Origin: an uncultured Microcaldota archaeon
GTDB taxonomy: Archaea; Micrarchaeota; Micrarchaeia; Anstonellales; Bilamarchaeaceae
NCBI GenBank assembly: GCA_903828955.1
Contig: CAIKOA010000006.1
Span: 1-64,000, forward strand
Length of the DNA stretch: 64,000 nt
Direction of reading: 5' to 3'
Part shown: positions 56,094 to 64,000 of the stretch, piece after piece
How the letters are laid out: every line of letters starts with the position of its first letter
Position numbering within the stretch: the first letter of the stretch is position 1
Translations under genes and position numbers: made by a program
The notes under the pieces: model-generated
Seen by the model: the letters and a program-made list of their open reading frames with translations, nothing else
Database searches by the model: none
What the model was told of the DNA's origin: nothing

Positions 56094-56203
56094 GGAACCC
56101 CTAAGGCCTTTTTGGATATCTGATTCGCCGGAAGGGCGAATGCCCGTCAACTTCGTTGTCGGCCCGTTTTTGGCGTAAGTAATGCAAGTGGTCAAAAAAG
56201 GGA
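56094..56203 (-). repeat. tRNA-3'-abutting repeat, copy B (with about 44-nt hairpin-rich insertion)
   Basis: ggaacccctaaggcctttttggatat ... cccgtttttggcgtaagtaatgcaagtggtcaaaaaaggga. Confidence 0.65.
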
Positions 56204-56204
56204 A

Positions 56205-56277
56205 TGGACCTGCCCGGGATCGAACCGGGGATCTCTACCATGTCAAGGTAGCGTCTTAACCGCTGGACTACAGGTCC
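56205..56277 (-). tRNA. tRNA-Val(GAC)
   Basis: GGACCTG/CAGGTCC acceptor; CTACC-TTGACAT-GGTAG anticodon arm. Confidence 0.92.
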
Positions 56278-56342
56278 TGGATAAAGAGTATTCCTTTTTG
56301 TGGTCCATAACCTTTTTAATTCTCCTCTCCGTTTAGCTGCCC

Positions 56343-57317
56343 ATGGCGCCAGGCGACAGGCAGCCTTCCTCAGCAATCATCCAGAGGGAAATTCCATCGC
56401 TCGATGGAAAGGCCCCCAATGCAATGGATGAAGGCCCCGCAGGAATCGCAAAGCGGCAATCCAGGCTCGAAGCAACCCAGCTTGAGCTCCGCGGCCTGTT
56501 CCCTTCAATAAAAAAGAACACGATGTTCAATCCCGCCACCGGAGGGGACGAAGCAAAGTTCCTATTCAAACTGGTGGGCTCCTTCTGCTCCTCAAGAACG
56601 GTCCTTTTCGGGGACAGCGAAGTCACAATCCTTTCAGGGGAGCAATCCATCTACATCGAGCCGCCCAGCACCATCACTAGGGAAGGCAGGCTCCGCCCGC
56701 TCTACGTAAAGGATTTCATTTATGGGGAAATCTCCCCGAAAACAATGGCGCAGGACCAGAGGGTTTCCCCGGAAATACATGATGACTACGTAATTGAATT
56801 TTCAGAAGAAGGAAAGCGCCCAAAATTCCTTTTCCCGGCAGAGCCTAACATAATCAACACCCTCCAGAGGGTGAGCACCCCTCCTGCACCGAATGTAATA
56901 GAAACAAATCCTGCAGAAGCAACCTCACTTGACCTTTCCGCATTGGGGGTTTACCTTCCAAGAGACCCAGAAGAAGCAAGGGCAATCCTCCTGAGAGGGG
57001 TCCCCTTTCCTGAAAGCCACCTTGACCTGATAAAAATACACGATACGCTCGAAACCTCGACCCAGGTGCTCTTTTCCGGAGACGAGAAGAAAACAAACGT
57101 TCCATTCTCAATTCTCCAGGTTTCCGGAGGCCTGAAGTACTATCTATACCCCTATGGAATAAGCCCGCCAATGGGCGGAATCCCGCAGGGCTGCGCGCTT
57201 TTAGTTTTCCAGAGGAGCGAGGAGCAGAAAGTCCATTACCTTCTAATTCCTGAACTCAGGATTCCTGCATTAATCTCAAGGGGCCTACCGCCTCAACAAA
57301 ATGAAGGCAGGATTTGA
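56343..57317 (+). CDS. Hypothetical protein
   Basis: 324-aa ORF, convergent 33-nt overlap with the glycosyltransferase ORF. Confidence 0.55.
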   Translation: MAPGDRQPSSAIIQREIPSLDGKAPNAMDEGPAGIAKRQSRLEATQLELRGLFPSIKKNTMFNPATGGDEAKFLFKLVGSFCSSRTVLFGDSEVTILSGEQSIYIEPPSTITREGRLRPLYVKDFIYGEISPKTMAQDQRVSPEIHDDYVIEFSEEGKRPKFLFPAEPNIINTLQRVSTPPAPNVIETNPAEATSLDLSALGVYLPRDPEEARAILLRGVPFPESHLDLIKIHDTLETSTQVLFSGDEKKTNVPFSILQVSGGLKYYLYPYGISPPMGGIPQGCALLVFQRSEEQKVHYLLIPELRIPALISRGLPPQQNEGRI

Positions 57318-58661
57318 GAGGAACAGGATTCCCCACCAACCGCACGCAATGCTTCCAATTGAAATTAAATAGTAAATCAAAACCATCCCAATCCCCAATT
57401 GCAATATTCCGAAGAAGAATAGCGCCGTATTCCCGAAATTCCTAATTCCCAGAATTCTTGCAATGCTCGCCCCAATTCTTGGAATCAATATTGAGAAGTT
57501 CAATAGATACGCCATCATTCCAACTGAAATCGAGCCTCCATAGATCCTCGCAAGCAGAATAAGGGATGCAAAGGAGGAGAAGAGGTAAGCAATTGAAGCG
57601 ACCTCTCCCGCCTGCTGCCCGCCCAATGCAGCCAGAACCGCAACCATGCACGCCCCGATTTGCACCAAGGATACATAGTGCAGCCCGAGTGCGTGCACAA
57701 GCATAATCATTTTCTTTTCAAAATCGAATTTCCAGACATTTTTTGCATATTCAGGAAGAAGTTCCATCACTCCAGCAATGTACCTCATATGTTGCGATGC
57801 AAACCTCCCGAATTTCTTTACCGGAGCGCCTATTGCATAAACCTTTGCAACATGCTCCCCCTTCCATCCTTTCCAGAGAAGATGGAGGGAAACCGCAATA
57901 TCCTCGATTAGGGAATGCGGGAATCCCCCCACTTCCCTGAGCGCAGAAACCCGCAGAACCCCGCATGAGCCAGTGAACAATGCAACCCCCTTCCTTGCAT
58001 TCATTGGCTGCACCCTATTCAGGAAAACCGCATTTGTATAGTTGGAGGCCTTCTCGAAAACCCCGTCGCCCCTGCATTCCTTGTTGGTTTGCACAAATGC
58101 AATTTCCGGCTTTTCAAAATGCCCCATTGTTTCCAGGAGGAATTTCGAATCCACAATTTCCTCATCCGAATCAAAAACCGCAAAGAATTCCGCATCGGTT
58201 TCCGTCAGGAGCGCATTAAGCGCGCCCGCTTTCCCGCCTTCCCGGGTCCCTCTCTGGATTAGCCCCACCTTCTCTTCTTTGCAGAGCGCCGCAACCTCTT
58301 TTCCGTTTTCCGAATCATCCAATACAAAAATTTCCATCTTGCCCGGGTATTCCAGTTTCTTTATGGAACGCACCGTTCTCCTAAGCACTTCGATATCGGG
58401 TTTATACGCGGGGATTGCAACGGCCAATTTTCCAATTTTTGCATTTTTTCCAAGCATTTTCACATTAGGGTCCAGCCCTTCCCCCTCTGCAAGGTAAACC
58501 GCCCCGCTCACGTTGAAGAAAAGCGAAAGAATTGCAATCAGCAACGAAATTCCAGCTAAAATTTGCCAATTCCCCTGCGCAGAAAGCAGCCATTCCCCTG
58601 ATGCAACTGCCATGAGCAAGGAGAGCAGAAATACTGCAGCTATGACCGGAAATCCACGCAT
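57285..58661 (-). CDS. Membrane glycosyltransferase, GT2 family
   Basis: VAIPAYKPDIEVLRRTVRSI, VFDSDEEIV, TGSCGVLRVSALREVGGF, multiple TM segments. Confidence 0.85.
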   Translation of the reverse strand: MRGFPVIAAVFLLSLLMAVASGEWLLSAQGNWQILAGISLLIAILSLFFNVSGAVYLAEGEGLDPNVKMLGKNAKIGKLAVAIPAYKPDIEVLRRTVRSIKKLEYPGKMEIFVLDDSENGKEVAALCKEEKVGLIQRGTREGGKAGALNALLTETDAEFFAVFDSDEEIVDSKFLLETMGHFEKPEIAFVQTNKECRGDGVFEKASNYTNAVFLNRVQPMNARKGVALFTGSCGVLRVSALREVGGFPHSLIEDIAVSLHLLWKGWKGEHVAKVYAIGAPVKKFGRFASQHMRYIAGVMELLPEYAKNVWKFDFEKKMIMLVHALGLHYVSLVQIGACMVAVLAALGGQQAGEVASIAYLFSSFASLILLARIYGGSISVGMMAYLLNFSILIPRIGASIARILGIRNFGNTALFFFGILQLGIGMVLIYYLISIGSIACGWWGILFLSNPAFILLRR

Positions 58662-58747
58662 TTAGAATACCCTGTTCCTAAACCTTCCTCCCCACGTATT
58701 TAAATATTATCTAAACATCTTCTTAATTGTCTTTTATAGGTGGGAAT

Positions 58748-59749
58748 ATGCTGAGAGTGGGAATTTCAGGTTTTGGGAGAATCGGAAGGATGTTTTTGCG
58801 CGCCGCAGTTGACCAGAGCGCGCTGGGGCGGGACTTTGAAGTCGTAATGATAAACAACCGCAGCGACGAATTCGTAAACGCGCACTTATTCAAGTACGAT
58901 TCTGCCCACGGGCGCTTTAAAGGAACAGTCGAAGTGAAAAAAGGCCTCCTTACGGTAAACGGGCACCAGATAGAATGGACTTCGCAAACCGACCCCAAAA
59001 GAATCCCATGGGGGGAGAACAAAGTTGATGTGGTTATTGAATCCACAGGAAAATTCAAGGGGAAAGCGGACGCGAGCGCGCACCTGGAAGCAGGGGCAAA
59101 AAGAGTAATCATCTCCGCGCCCGCTGAAGGCTGCCCCATGATTGTTCCCGGAGTGAATATGCAGACCGCGGACAGGAACGAGACCGTATTTTCCCTTGCT
59201 TCCTGCACAACGAACTGCCTTGCCCCTGCGCTTAAAGTGCTTAATGATAATTTCGGGGTTGAACGCGGCTTCATGACGACCACGCACGCATATACGAACG
59301 ACCAGAACATTCTGGACGGCTCGCACAAGGATTTGAGGAGGGCGCGCGCAGCCGCAGTTTCAATCATTCCGACTTCCACCGGTGCCGCAAAGGCAATCGG
59401 CTCCGTAATTCCGGACCTTGCCGGGAAAATGGACGGCTTTGCCCTCCGCGTTCCGGTAGTTGACGGCTCGATTACGGACATTACCGTACAGGTGAAGAAG
59501 CCCGCAAAGAAGGAGGAAGTGAACGCAGCCCTCAAGAAGTCAGCGGAAGGCCCGCTCAAAGGAATTCTCCAATATACTGAAGAGCCGCTTGTTTCCGTTG
59601 ACATAATCGGAAACCCGCACTCTTCAATTATTGATGGGCAGCTTACAAACTCGCTAGGAAACATGGTAAAGGTCGTTTCCTGGTACGATAACGAGTACGG
59701 CTACTCAAACCGGCTCGTGGATTTCGTTAAATACATGAAGAGTTGGTGA
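58748..59749 (+). CDS. gap: Glyceraldehyde-3-phosphate dehydrogenase, class I (bacterial/eukaryotic type)
   Basis: GISGFGRIGRMFLRAA, SCTTNCLAPALKVL, WYDNEYGYSNRLVD. Confidence 0.93.
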   Translation: MLRVGISGFGRIGRMFLRAAVDQSALGRDFEVVMINNRSDEFVNAHLFKYDSAHGRFKGTVEVKKGLLTVNGHQIEWTSQTDPKRIPWGENKVDVVIESTGKFKGKADASAHLEAGAKRVIISAPAEGCPMIVPGVNMQTADRNETVFSLASCTTNCLAPALKVLNDNFGVERGFMTTTHAYTNDQNILDGSHKDLRRARAAAVSIIPTSTGAAKAIGSVIPDLAGKMDGFALRVPVVDGSITDITVQVKKPAKKEEVNAALKKSAEGPLKGILQYTEEPLVSVDIIGNPHSSIIDGQLTNSLGNMVKVVSWYDNEYGYSNRLVDFVKYMKSW

Positions 59750-59758
59750 AACGGAGAG

Positions 59759-60486
59759 GTGTCAGACATCCAAGAAGAAAGAATAAAGCCACAGCACATC
59801 GCCTTCATCCCTGATGGAAATTTGTGAAAACAACCATAAACAGGAGATGGGGCGAACTGCATGGCATTCCGCGCAAGGAGGCCTACGAAACCGGAATCCG
59901 CAAAATCAGCGACATCCTCGGCTGGTGCAGGGACGAGAACATAAGGAACGCGACCTTCTGGGGTTTTTCCACCGAGAATTTCGGCAGGGACCCGAACGAA
60001 ATCTCTTCCCTTTTCGAGCTTTTTGAAAAAGACCTGGTTGCAATCCTTACGCGCAAGAACGATGCCCTGCGGCAGAACGTGCGCGTGCGTTTCTTCGGAA
60101 GAATCAACCTTTTCCCGAAAAAGGTTTACGACCTCCTCCGCAAAGTGGAAGAGATGTCTGCCAACAATACGGATTACAACCTGAACATCCTCCTTGCTTA
60201 CGGAGGAAGGGCGGAAATAGTGGATGCAGCCAACGCCGCGCTTAAGGAAGGCAAAAAAGAGCTTTCTGAAGAAATCCTAAGCGCGCACATGTACACGCAC
60301 GGGCTCCCGGACCCGGACATGATAATCCGCACTTCCGGGGAAAGGCGCACAAGCGGCTTCTTGCCATGGCAAACGGTGTATAGCGAGCTCTATTTCAGCG
60401 AGAAGCTCTGGCCGGATTTTTCACGGGAGGATTTCATGGACGCGCTCCGTTTCTACGAGAAAACGCAAAGGAGATTCGGAAAATGA
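59759..60486 (+). pseudogene. uppS: Cis-prenyltransferase (undecaprenyl diphosphate synthase-like), reading frame interrupted in DGN/RRW motif
   Basis: GTG 59759: MSDIQEERIKPQHIAFIPDGNL*; then frame 59824: NRRWGELHGIPRKEAYETG...FSTENFGR...RTSGERRTSGFLPWQTVYSELYF. Confidence 0.8.
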
Positions 60487-60833
60487 TTGTGGAAAATTTG
60501 CAAAACGGAAAAATCGTAGAATGCAACTCTGCCACAACTTCCTTCCAAAGATTCCGGGGGCTGATGTTCCGCGGGAAAATAATCCCCATCCTCTTTGATT
60601 TCAAAAAGAACGGAATATTCCCAATCCACTCCTTCTTCGTATTCTCCAAATTCGTTGCATTCTATATCTCTTCTGAAGGGGAAATCCTGGAGGTTTACCC
60701 AGTGAACCCCTTCCAGCCTTACGTAAGCAATGTGGGCCCAGCCCGCTACCTTCTGGAAATAGACCATATGCGGGCGGCCTGGTTCAGGAAAGGAGACAAG
60801 GTGAAGATAACATGCTCGGGTGGAAAATCCTAA
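60483..60833 (+). CDS. DUF192-like protein
   Basis: SFQRFRGLMFRGKI...PIHSFFVFSKFVAFYISSEGEILEVYPVNPFQPYV. Confidence 0.75.
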   Translation: MIVENLQNGKIVECNSATTSFQRFRGLMFRGKIIPILFDFKKNGIFPIHSFFVFSKFVAFYISSEGEILEVYPVNPFQPYVSNVGPARYLLEIDHMRAAWFRKGDKVKITCSGGKS

Positions 60834-62143
60834 ACGAAGGCGAATATGAATTGCAGCTTCCCCGCTTAAGCGAAGAGGAAGAGCAGGTAATCTCGCTTGT
60901 TGAAGAGCGCTTCAAGGAGGAGGCGCGCAAAAGCGAATTCGCTTCGGATAAGGACGTTCTCTCGCTTCTGCGCAGTTTATTGGTTGAATATTCAGAAAAG
61001 GAAGGAATAATGCTCGACCACGACCAGATCGAATATCTTTCCGAAATGGCCCGCCTCCATATTTACGGATTTGCATTCCTCGACCCGATTCTCAAGGATG
61101 GAAATGTAGAAGAAATAAGCATAATCGGCCTGAACAAGCCCGCCTACGTATTCATCCGCAAAAAAGGCTGGCAGACCGTAAATGCAATGTTCACCGATGA
61201 GAAGGCGCTCACCGATGTAATCAACAAGATGGCCAAGCATCTGGGGAGGAGAATCACCCTCCAGAAGCCCAAACTGAATACGATTCTGCAGGATGGCTCC
61301 CGCCTCCATGCAACCCTCCCCCCTCTTTCAAACGGAGAACTCACCCTAAGAAAATTTACAGAAGAGCCTTTCTCCCCAACCGATTTAATTTCTCTCAAAA
61401 CAATGCCTGCGCGCGCACTTGCCGCCCTCTCCTTCATAATGCAGGCAGACATGTCGCTAATTGTTTCCGGGAACACCGGAAGCGGGAAAACAACCACCCT
61501 GAACACCCTTTTTTCTTTTGTTCCCGCAAACGAGCGCGTAGTTCTCGCAGAGGAAAGCCCGGAAATCCGCATTCCGCACGCACAGCAGGTCCGCCTCATT
61601 GCAAACGAGGAAATGGGGGTTTCCCTAAAGGATTTGGTTTACGATACGCTCAGGATGCGGCCGGACCGCTTCGTAGTTGGCGAAGTCCGAAATAAGCCGG
61701 AAACCGAGGCTCTTTTCGATTCCCTTCTCGGAGGCCAGGCACGCGGCTGCTATGCAACTTTCCATGCGCAAAGCAACGCAGAAACCTTCCGCAGGTTTGC
61801 GCTCTTTGGAGTAAGCGAACTGGATTTCAATTCCATAGATGCAGTCCTTGTGCAGAGGAGGATTCTCCGCTACGACCCGAAGAAGAAAACCAATTCCGAA
61901 ATAAGGAGGATGACCGAAATCTCCTTTGGCCACAACCACCAGGTTCTCTTTTCTTACGTTCCCTCTACAGATTCCTGGAAGGAATCCAGGCTCTCGGATT
62001 TCGCAGAAGGAATCTCCTCTTCCCTTGGAATCTCAGAAAAGGAATTCCAGAAGGAGTTTGCAGAAAGGGAGAAATTCCTCAAAAAGGGCAGGAAGTTCAG
62101 CGAGTTCTTCGCGGATTTCCAGAAAAAGTTCTATGGGTTGTGA
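60812..62143 (+). CDS. Type II/IV secretion ATPase (second), GspE/TadA/ArlI family
   Basis: IVSGNTGSGKTTTLNTLFSFVP; VLAEESPEIRIP; LRMRPDRFVVGEVRNKPETEALFDSLLGGQARGCYATFHAQ. Confidence 0.92.
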   Translation: MLGWKILNEGEYELQLPRLSEEEEQVISLVEERFKEEARKSEFASDKDVLSLLRSLLVEYSEKEGIMLDHDQIEYLSEMARLHIYGFAFLDPILKDGNVEEISIIGLNKPAYVFIRKKGWQTVNAMFTDEKALTDVINKMAKHLGRRITLQKPKLNTILQDGSRLHATLPPLSNGELTLRKFTEEPFSPTDLISLKTMPARALAALSFIMQADMSLIVSGNTGSGKTTTLNTLFSFVPANERVVLAEESPEIRIPHAQQVRLIANEEMGVSLKDLVYDTLRMRPDRFVVGEVRNKPETEALFDSLLGGQARGCYATFHAQSNAETFRRFALFGVSELDFNSIDAVLVQRRILRYDPKKKTNSEIRRMTEISFGHNHQVLFSYVPSTDSWKESRLSDFAEGISSSLGISEKEFQKEFAEREKFLKKGRKFSEFFADFQKKFYGL

Positions 62144-63741
62144 GAATGCTAAAATCTCTCTTCAAGCTCTCGGAAAGCCTTCCTCCCCTTCCCGTCAAAA
62201 CTTCTTCCGCAAAATATGCGCTTAAATTCGATGCAGACCCGGGGAAATACGCAACCCTCTGCCTTCTGCTCTCGTTTTTCCCATCCTTTCTTCTCTCGCT
62301 TATTTTCATACAGGAACTCCTCTTTATCTTTGCAGCCTTTTTCCTCTTCCTCGCCTTGTTCTTCATCCTTTTGCTCATGCTCCCCAAATCCGTATTCGAA
62401 AAGCACAGAAGGGAGGTGGAAGCAGAGCTCCCTCTTTTCCTGCGCACCCTCAGCATGCTCCTGGAATTGAAAATCCCCTTCCACACCGCGCTCGAAACCC
62501 TTTCCAGGGAGCAGTTTGCGATTTCCCCTGAGCTCCGGGCAGCAGTAAAAGAAATAAAAAGGGGCGCAACCGTTGAATCCGCGCTCGCAACCCTTGCAAA
62601 GGAGTTCGAATCCCTGGAAATAAAGCGCGCAATCGCCCAGGTCCTTTCTTCTTACGAAAGCGGAGGGGGCGCAGAGGCAATCCGCAAGATCTCCGACGAT
62701 TTATTTTCAGTCCAGCAATACCGGCTGAAGGAATTCTCCTCCAAACAATCCATTTTTGCGCTCCTTTTCATCGCGGTTTCCACAATTCTTCCAGCGGTAT
62801 TCCTCATTTTTTCCGTTCTTGGAAAAACCGTTTTCCAAACAGAAGTGGACCCGCTTACCTTTGCATTAACTTTCCTGGTTGGTTTCCCGCTTATTGCAGC
62901 CGGGATAATGTTCGCTTCTTCCCTCTTCTCCCCGGCGCACCTTCTTGAAGGAGAAAAGAAGAGAAGGGAACTTCTAATTCCGCTCGTGCTCTCAATTTTC
63001 TTAGTATTCCTATCCCTTTCTGATTTCAGCCAGCTCATAAAGATGGGGGCTCTCCTCATTTCTCTAGCAATTGCAGTAGTTCTCTTCCTTCCCTCATTCA
63101 GGAGAGGAAGGTACAAGGAAGCGGTTGAAGCGGGCCTCCCGGATGCCCTTCTTTCAGTTTCCGGAAACCCAAAGCTTGCCAGATTGGATTCCATCCTTTC
63201 CACAATGCGCGCATCCGCCTGCCCTCAGCTTGCAAACGAACTCTCAATTTCCATAAAGCAGGCGCACGCAAACATAAAAGCGGAAAAAGTCCTGGAGGAT
63301 TTATGGATGCGCAACTCTTCCCTTATTTTGCGCAGGGTTTGTATGTTCTTCACCTACCTCTTCAATGCAGGGGCGGATGCAGGCAAATACGTGAGCCTGA
63401 TGGCAGAGGATATTTTCCGCCTCTTCGAGTTGCGCAGAGAGCGGCAGAACGCCCTCTCAATCCAGAAGTACACACTCATGTTCGGAGCCATAATCCTCCC
63501 AGTAGTCCTTGGAAATTCCCTTTCCCTAATCGCAAACATTTCGCAATCCCTGGAAATGGGCACAGGAATACTAGAAATCGCCTCCTCCGTAATCCCTGCA
63601 TACATAGTGATCTATTCCCTTCTCGCCTCCTATTTCATTTCCGAAGCCGAAAGCAAGCCATCTTCCTTCCTTATTTACTTCGCTTCCCTCGCAACCGCAG
63701 GCACCATCATCTTTTATCTCTTTTTGGGCACAACCCTCTAG
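62140..63741 (+). CDS. T2SSF/TadC-ArlJ-like membrane protein (tandem halves)
   Basis: LPLFLRTLSMLLELKIPFHTALETLSRE... and second T2SSF-like half; 4-nt overlap with ATPase. Confidence 0.82.
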   Translation: MRMLKSLFKLSESLPPLPVKTSSAKYALKFDADPGKYATLCLLLSFFPSFLLSLIFIQELLFIFAAFFLFLALFFILLLMLPKSVFEKHRREVEAELPLFLRTLSMLLELKIPFHTALETLSREQFAISPELRAAVKEIKRGATVESALATLAKEFESLEIKRAIAQVLSSYESGGGAEAIRKISDDLFSVQQYRLKEFSSKQSIFALLFIAVSTILPAVFLIFSVLGKTVFQTEVDPLTFALTFLVGFPLIAAGIMFASSLFSPAHLLEGEKKRRELLIPLVLSIFLVFLSLSDFSQLIKMGALLISLAIAVVLFLPSFRRGRYKEAVEAGLPDALLSVSGNPKLARLDSILSTMRASACPQLANELSISIKQAHANIKAEKVLEDLWMRNSSLILRRVCMFFTYLFNAGADAGKYVSLMAEDIFRLFELRRERQNALSIQKYTLMFGAIILPVVLGNSLSLIANISQSLEMGTGILEIASSVIPAYIVIYSLLASYFISEAESKPSSFLIYFASLATAGTIIFYLFLGTTL

Positions 63742-63753
63742 AATAGTGATAAG

Positions 63754-64000
63754 ATGGACCCGCTAACTTCCATAATTACCTTCCTTTCCGTCCTCCTCAG
63801 CAACGAGTTCATCTTCTTTGCAGTAGTAGCCGCAATGGTTTTCCTCACTGAAAAAAGAAAAGACAAAAGGGCAAAGATAATCCTTGCAATGATAATCGCC
63901 TGCGTCATGGTGATTGGATTGAAAATGTTCTTTGCAGAGCCCCGCCCGTGCGAAGGCACGGTGGGAATCGTAGGATGCCCCTCCTTCCTTTTCTTCGGCT
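63754..64000 (+). CDS. PAP2-superfamily phosphatase-like membrane protein (partial)
   Basis: Hand translation MDPLTSIITFLSVLLSNEFIFFAVVAAMVFL...GLKMFFAEPRPC; KxxxxxxRP motif; runs off window. Confidence 0.6.
   Translation, partial: MDPLTSIITFLSVLLSNEFIFFAVVAAMVFLTEKRKDKRAKIILAMIIACVMVIGLKMFFAEPRPCEGTVGIVGCPSFLFFG

Noticed and set aside
1-64000. CRISPR array, rRNA operon or transposase
   Set aside because: No regularly spaced repeats, rRNA-like sequence or transposase motifs recognised while reading the window.

Overview
This 64 kb window is a densely coded archaeal chromosome segment. It contains TFE, fibrillarin, NreA, Lhr-type helicase, FEN1, MBF1, D-aminoacyl-tRNA deacylase, deoxyhypusine synthase and the S19e-PDCD5-L39e-L31e-eIF6-L18a(LX)-prefoldin-FtsY cluster. 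The gene set and the many secreted membrane-anchored proteins look DPANN-like (Micrarchaeota/Diapherotrites type), but that taxonomy is inference. Main accessory regions: (a) several exported-protein clusters (9.8-17.9 kb, 29.2-35.5 kb) and a 1569-aa unknown protein (18.3-23.0 kb); (b) an archaellum/type-IV-pilus-like locus (38.3-47.9 kb) with a KaiC-type ATPase, a VWA-domain prepilin-like giant, small pseudopilins, a secretion ATPase, two T2SSF membrane proteins and a pilin; (c) a second secretion ATPase/T2SSF pair (60.8-63.7 kb); (d) a Fic protein with an N-terminal wHTH behind an AT-rich, inverted-repeat promoter. The most unusual signals are an orphan 3' half of tRNA-Lys preceded directly by a 15-bp hairpin whose G-U pairs fit only the tRNA strand, a two-copy repeat that abuts tRNA 3' ends, and a cis-prenyltransferase gene interrupted by about 20 nt inside its catalytic DGN/RRW motif. 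Five complete tRNA genes were read (Arg-TCG with intron, Gln-CTG, Cys-GCA, Lys-TTT, Val-GAC). No rRNA, CRISPR array or transposase was seen. All family calls are from reading translations without database searches.
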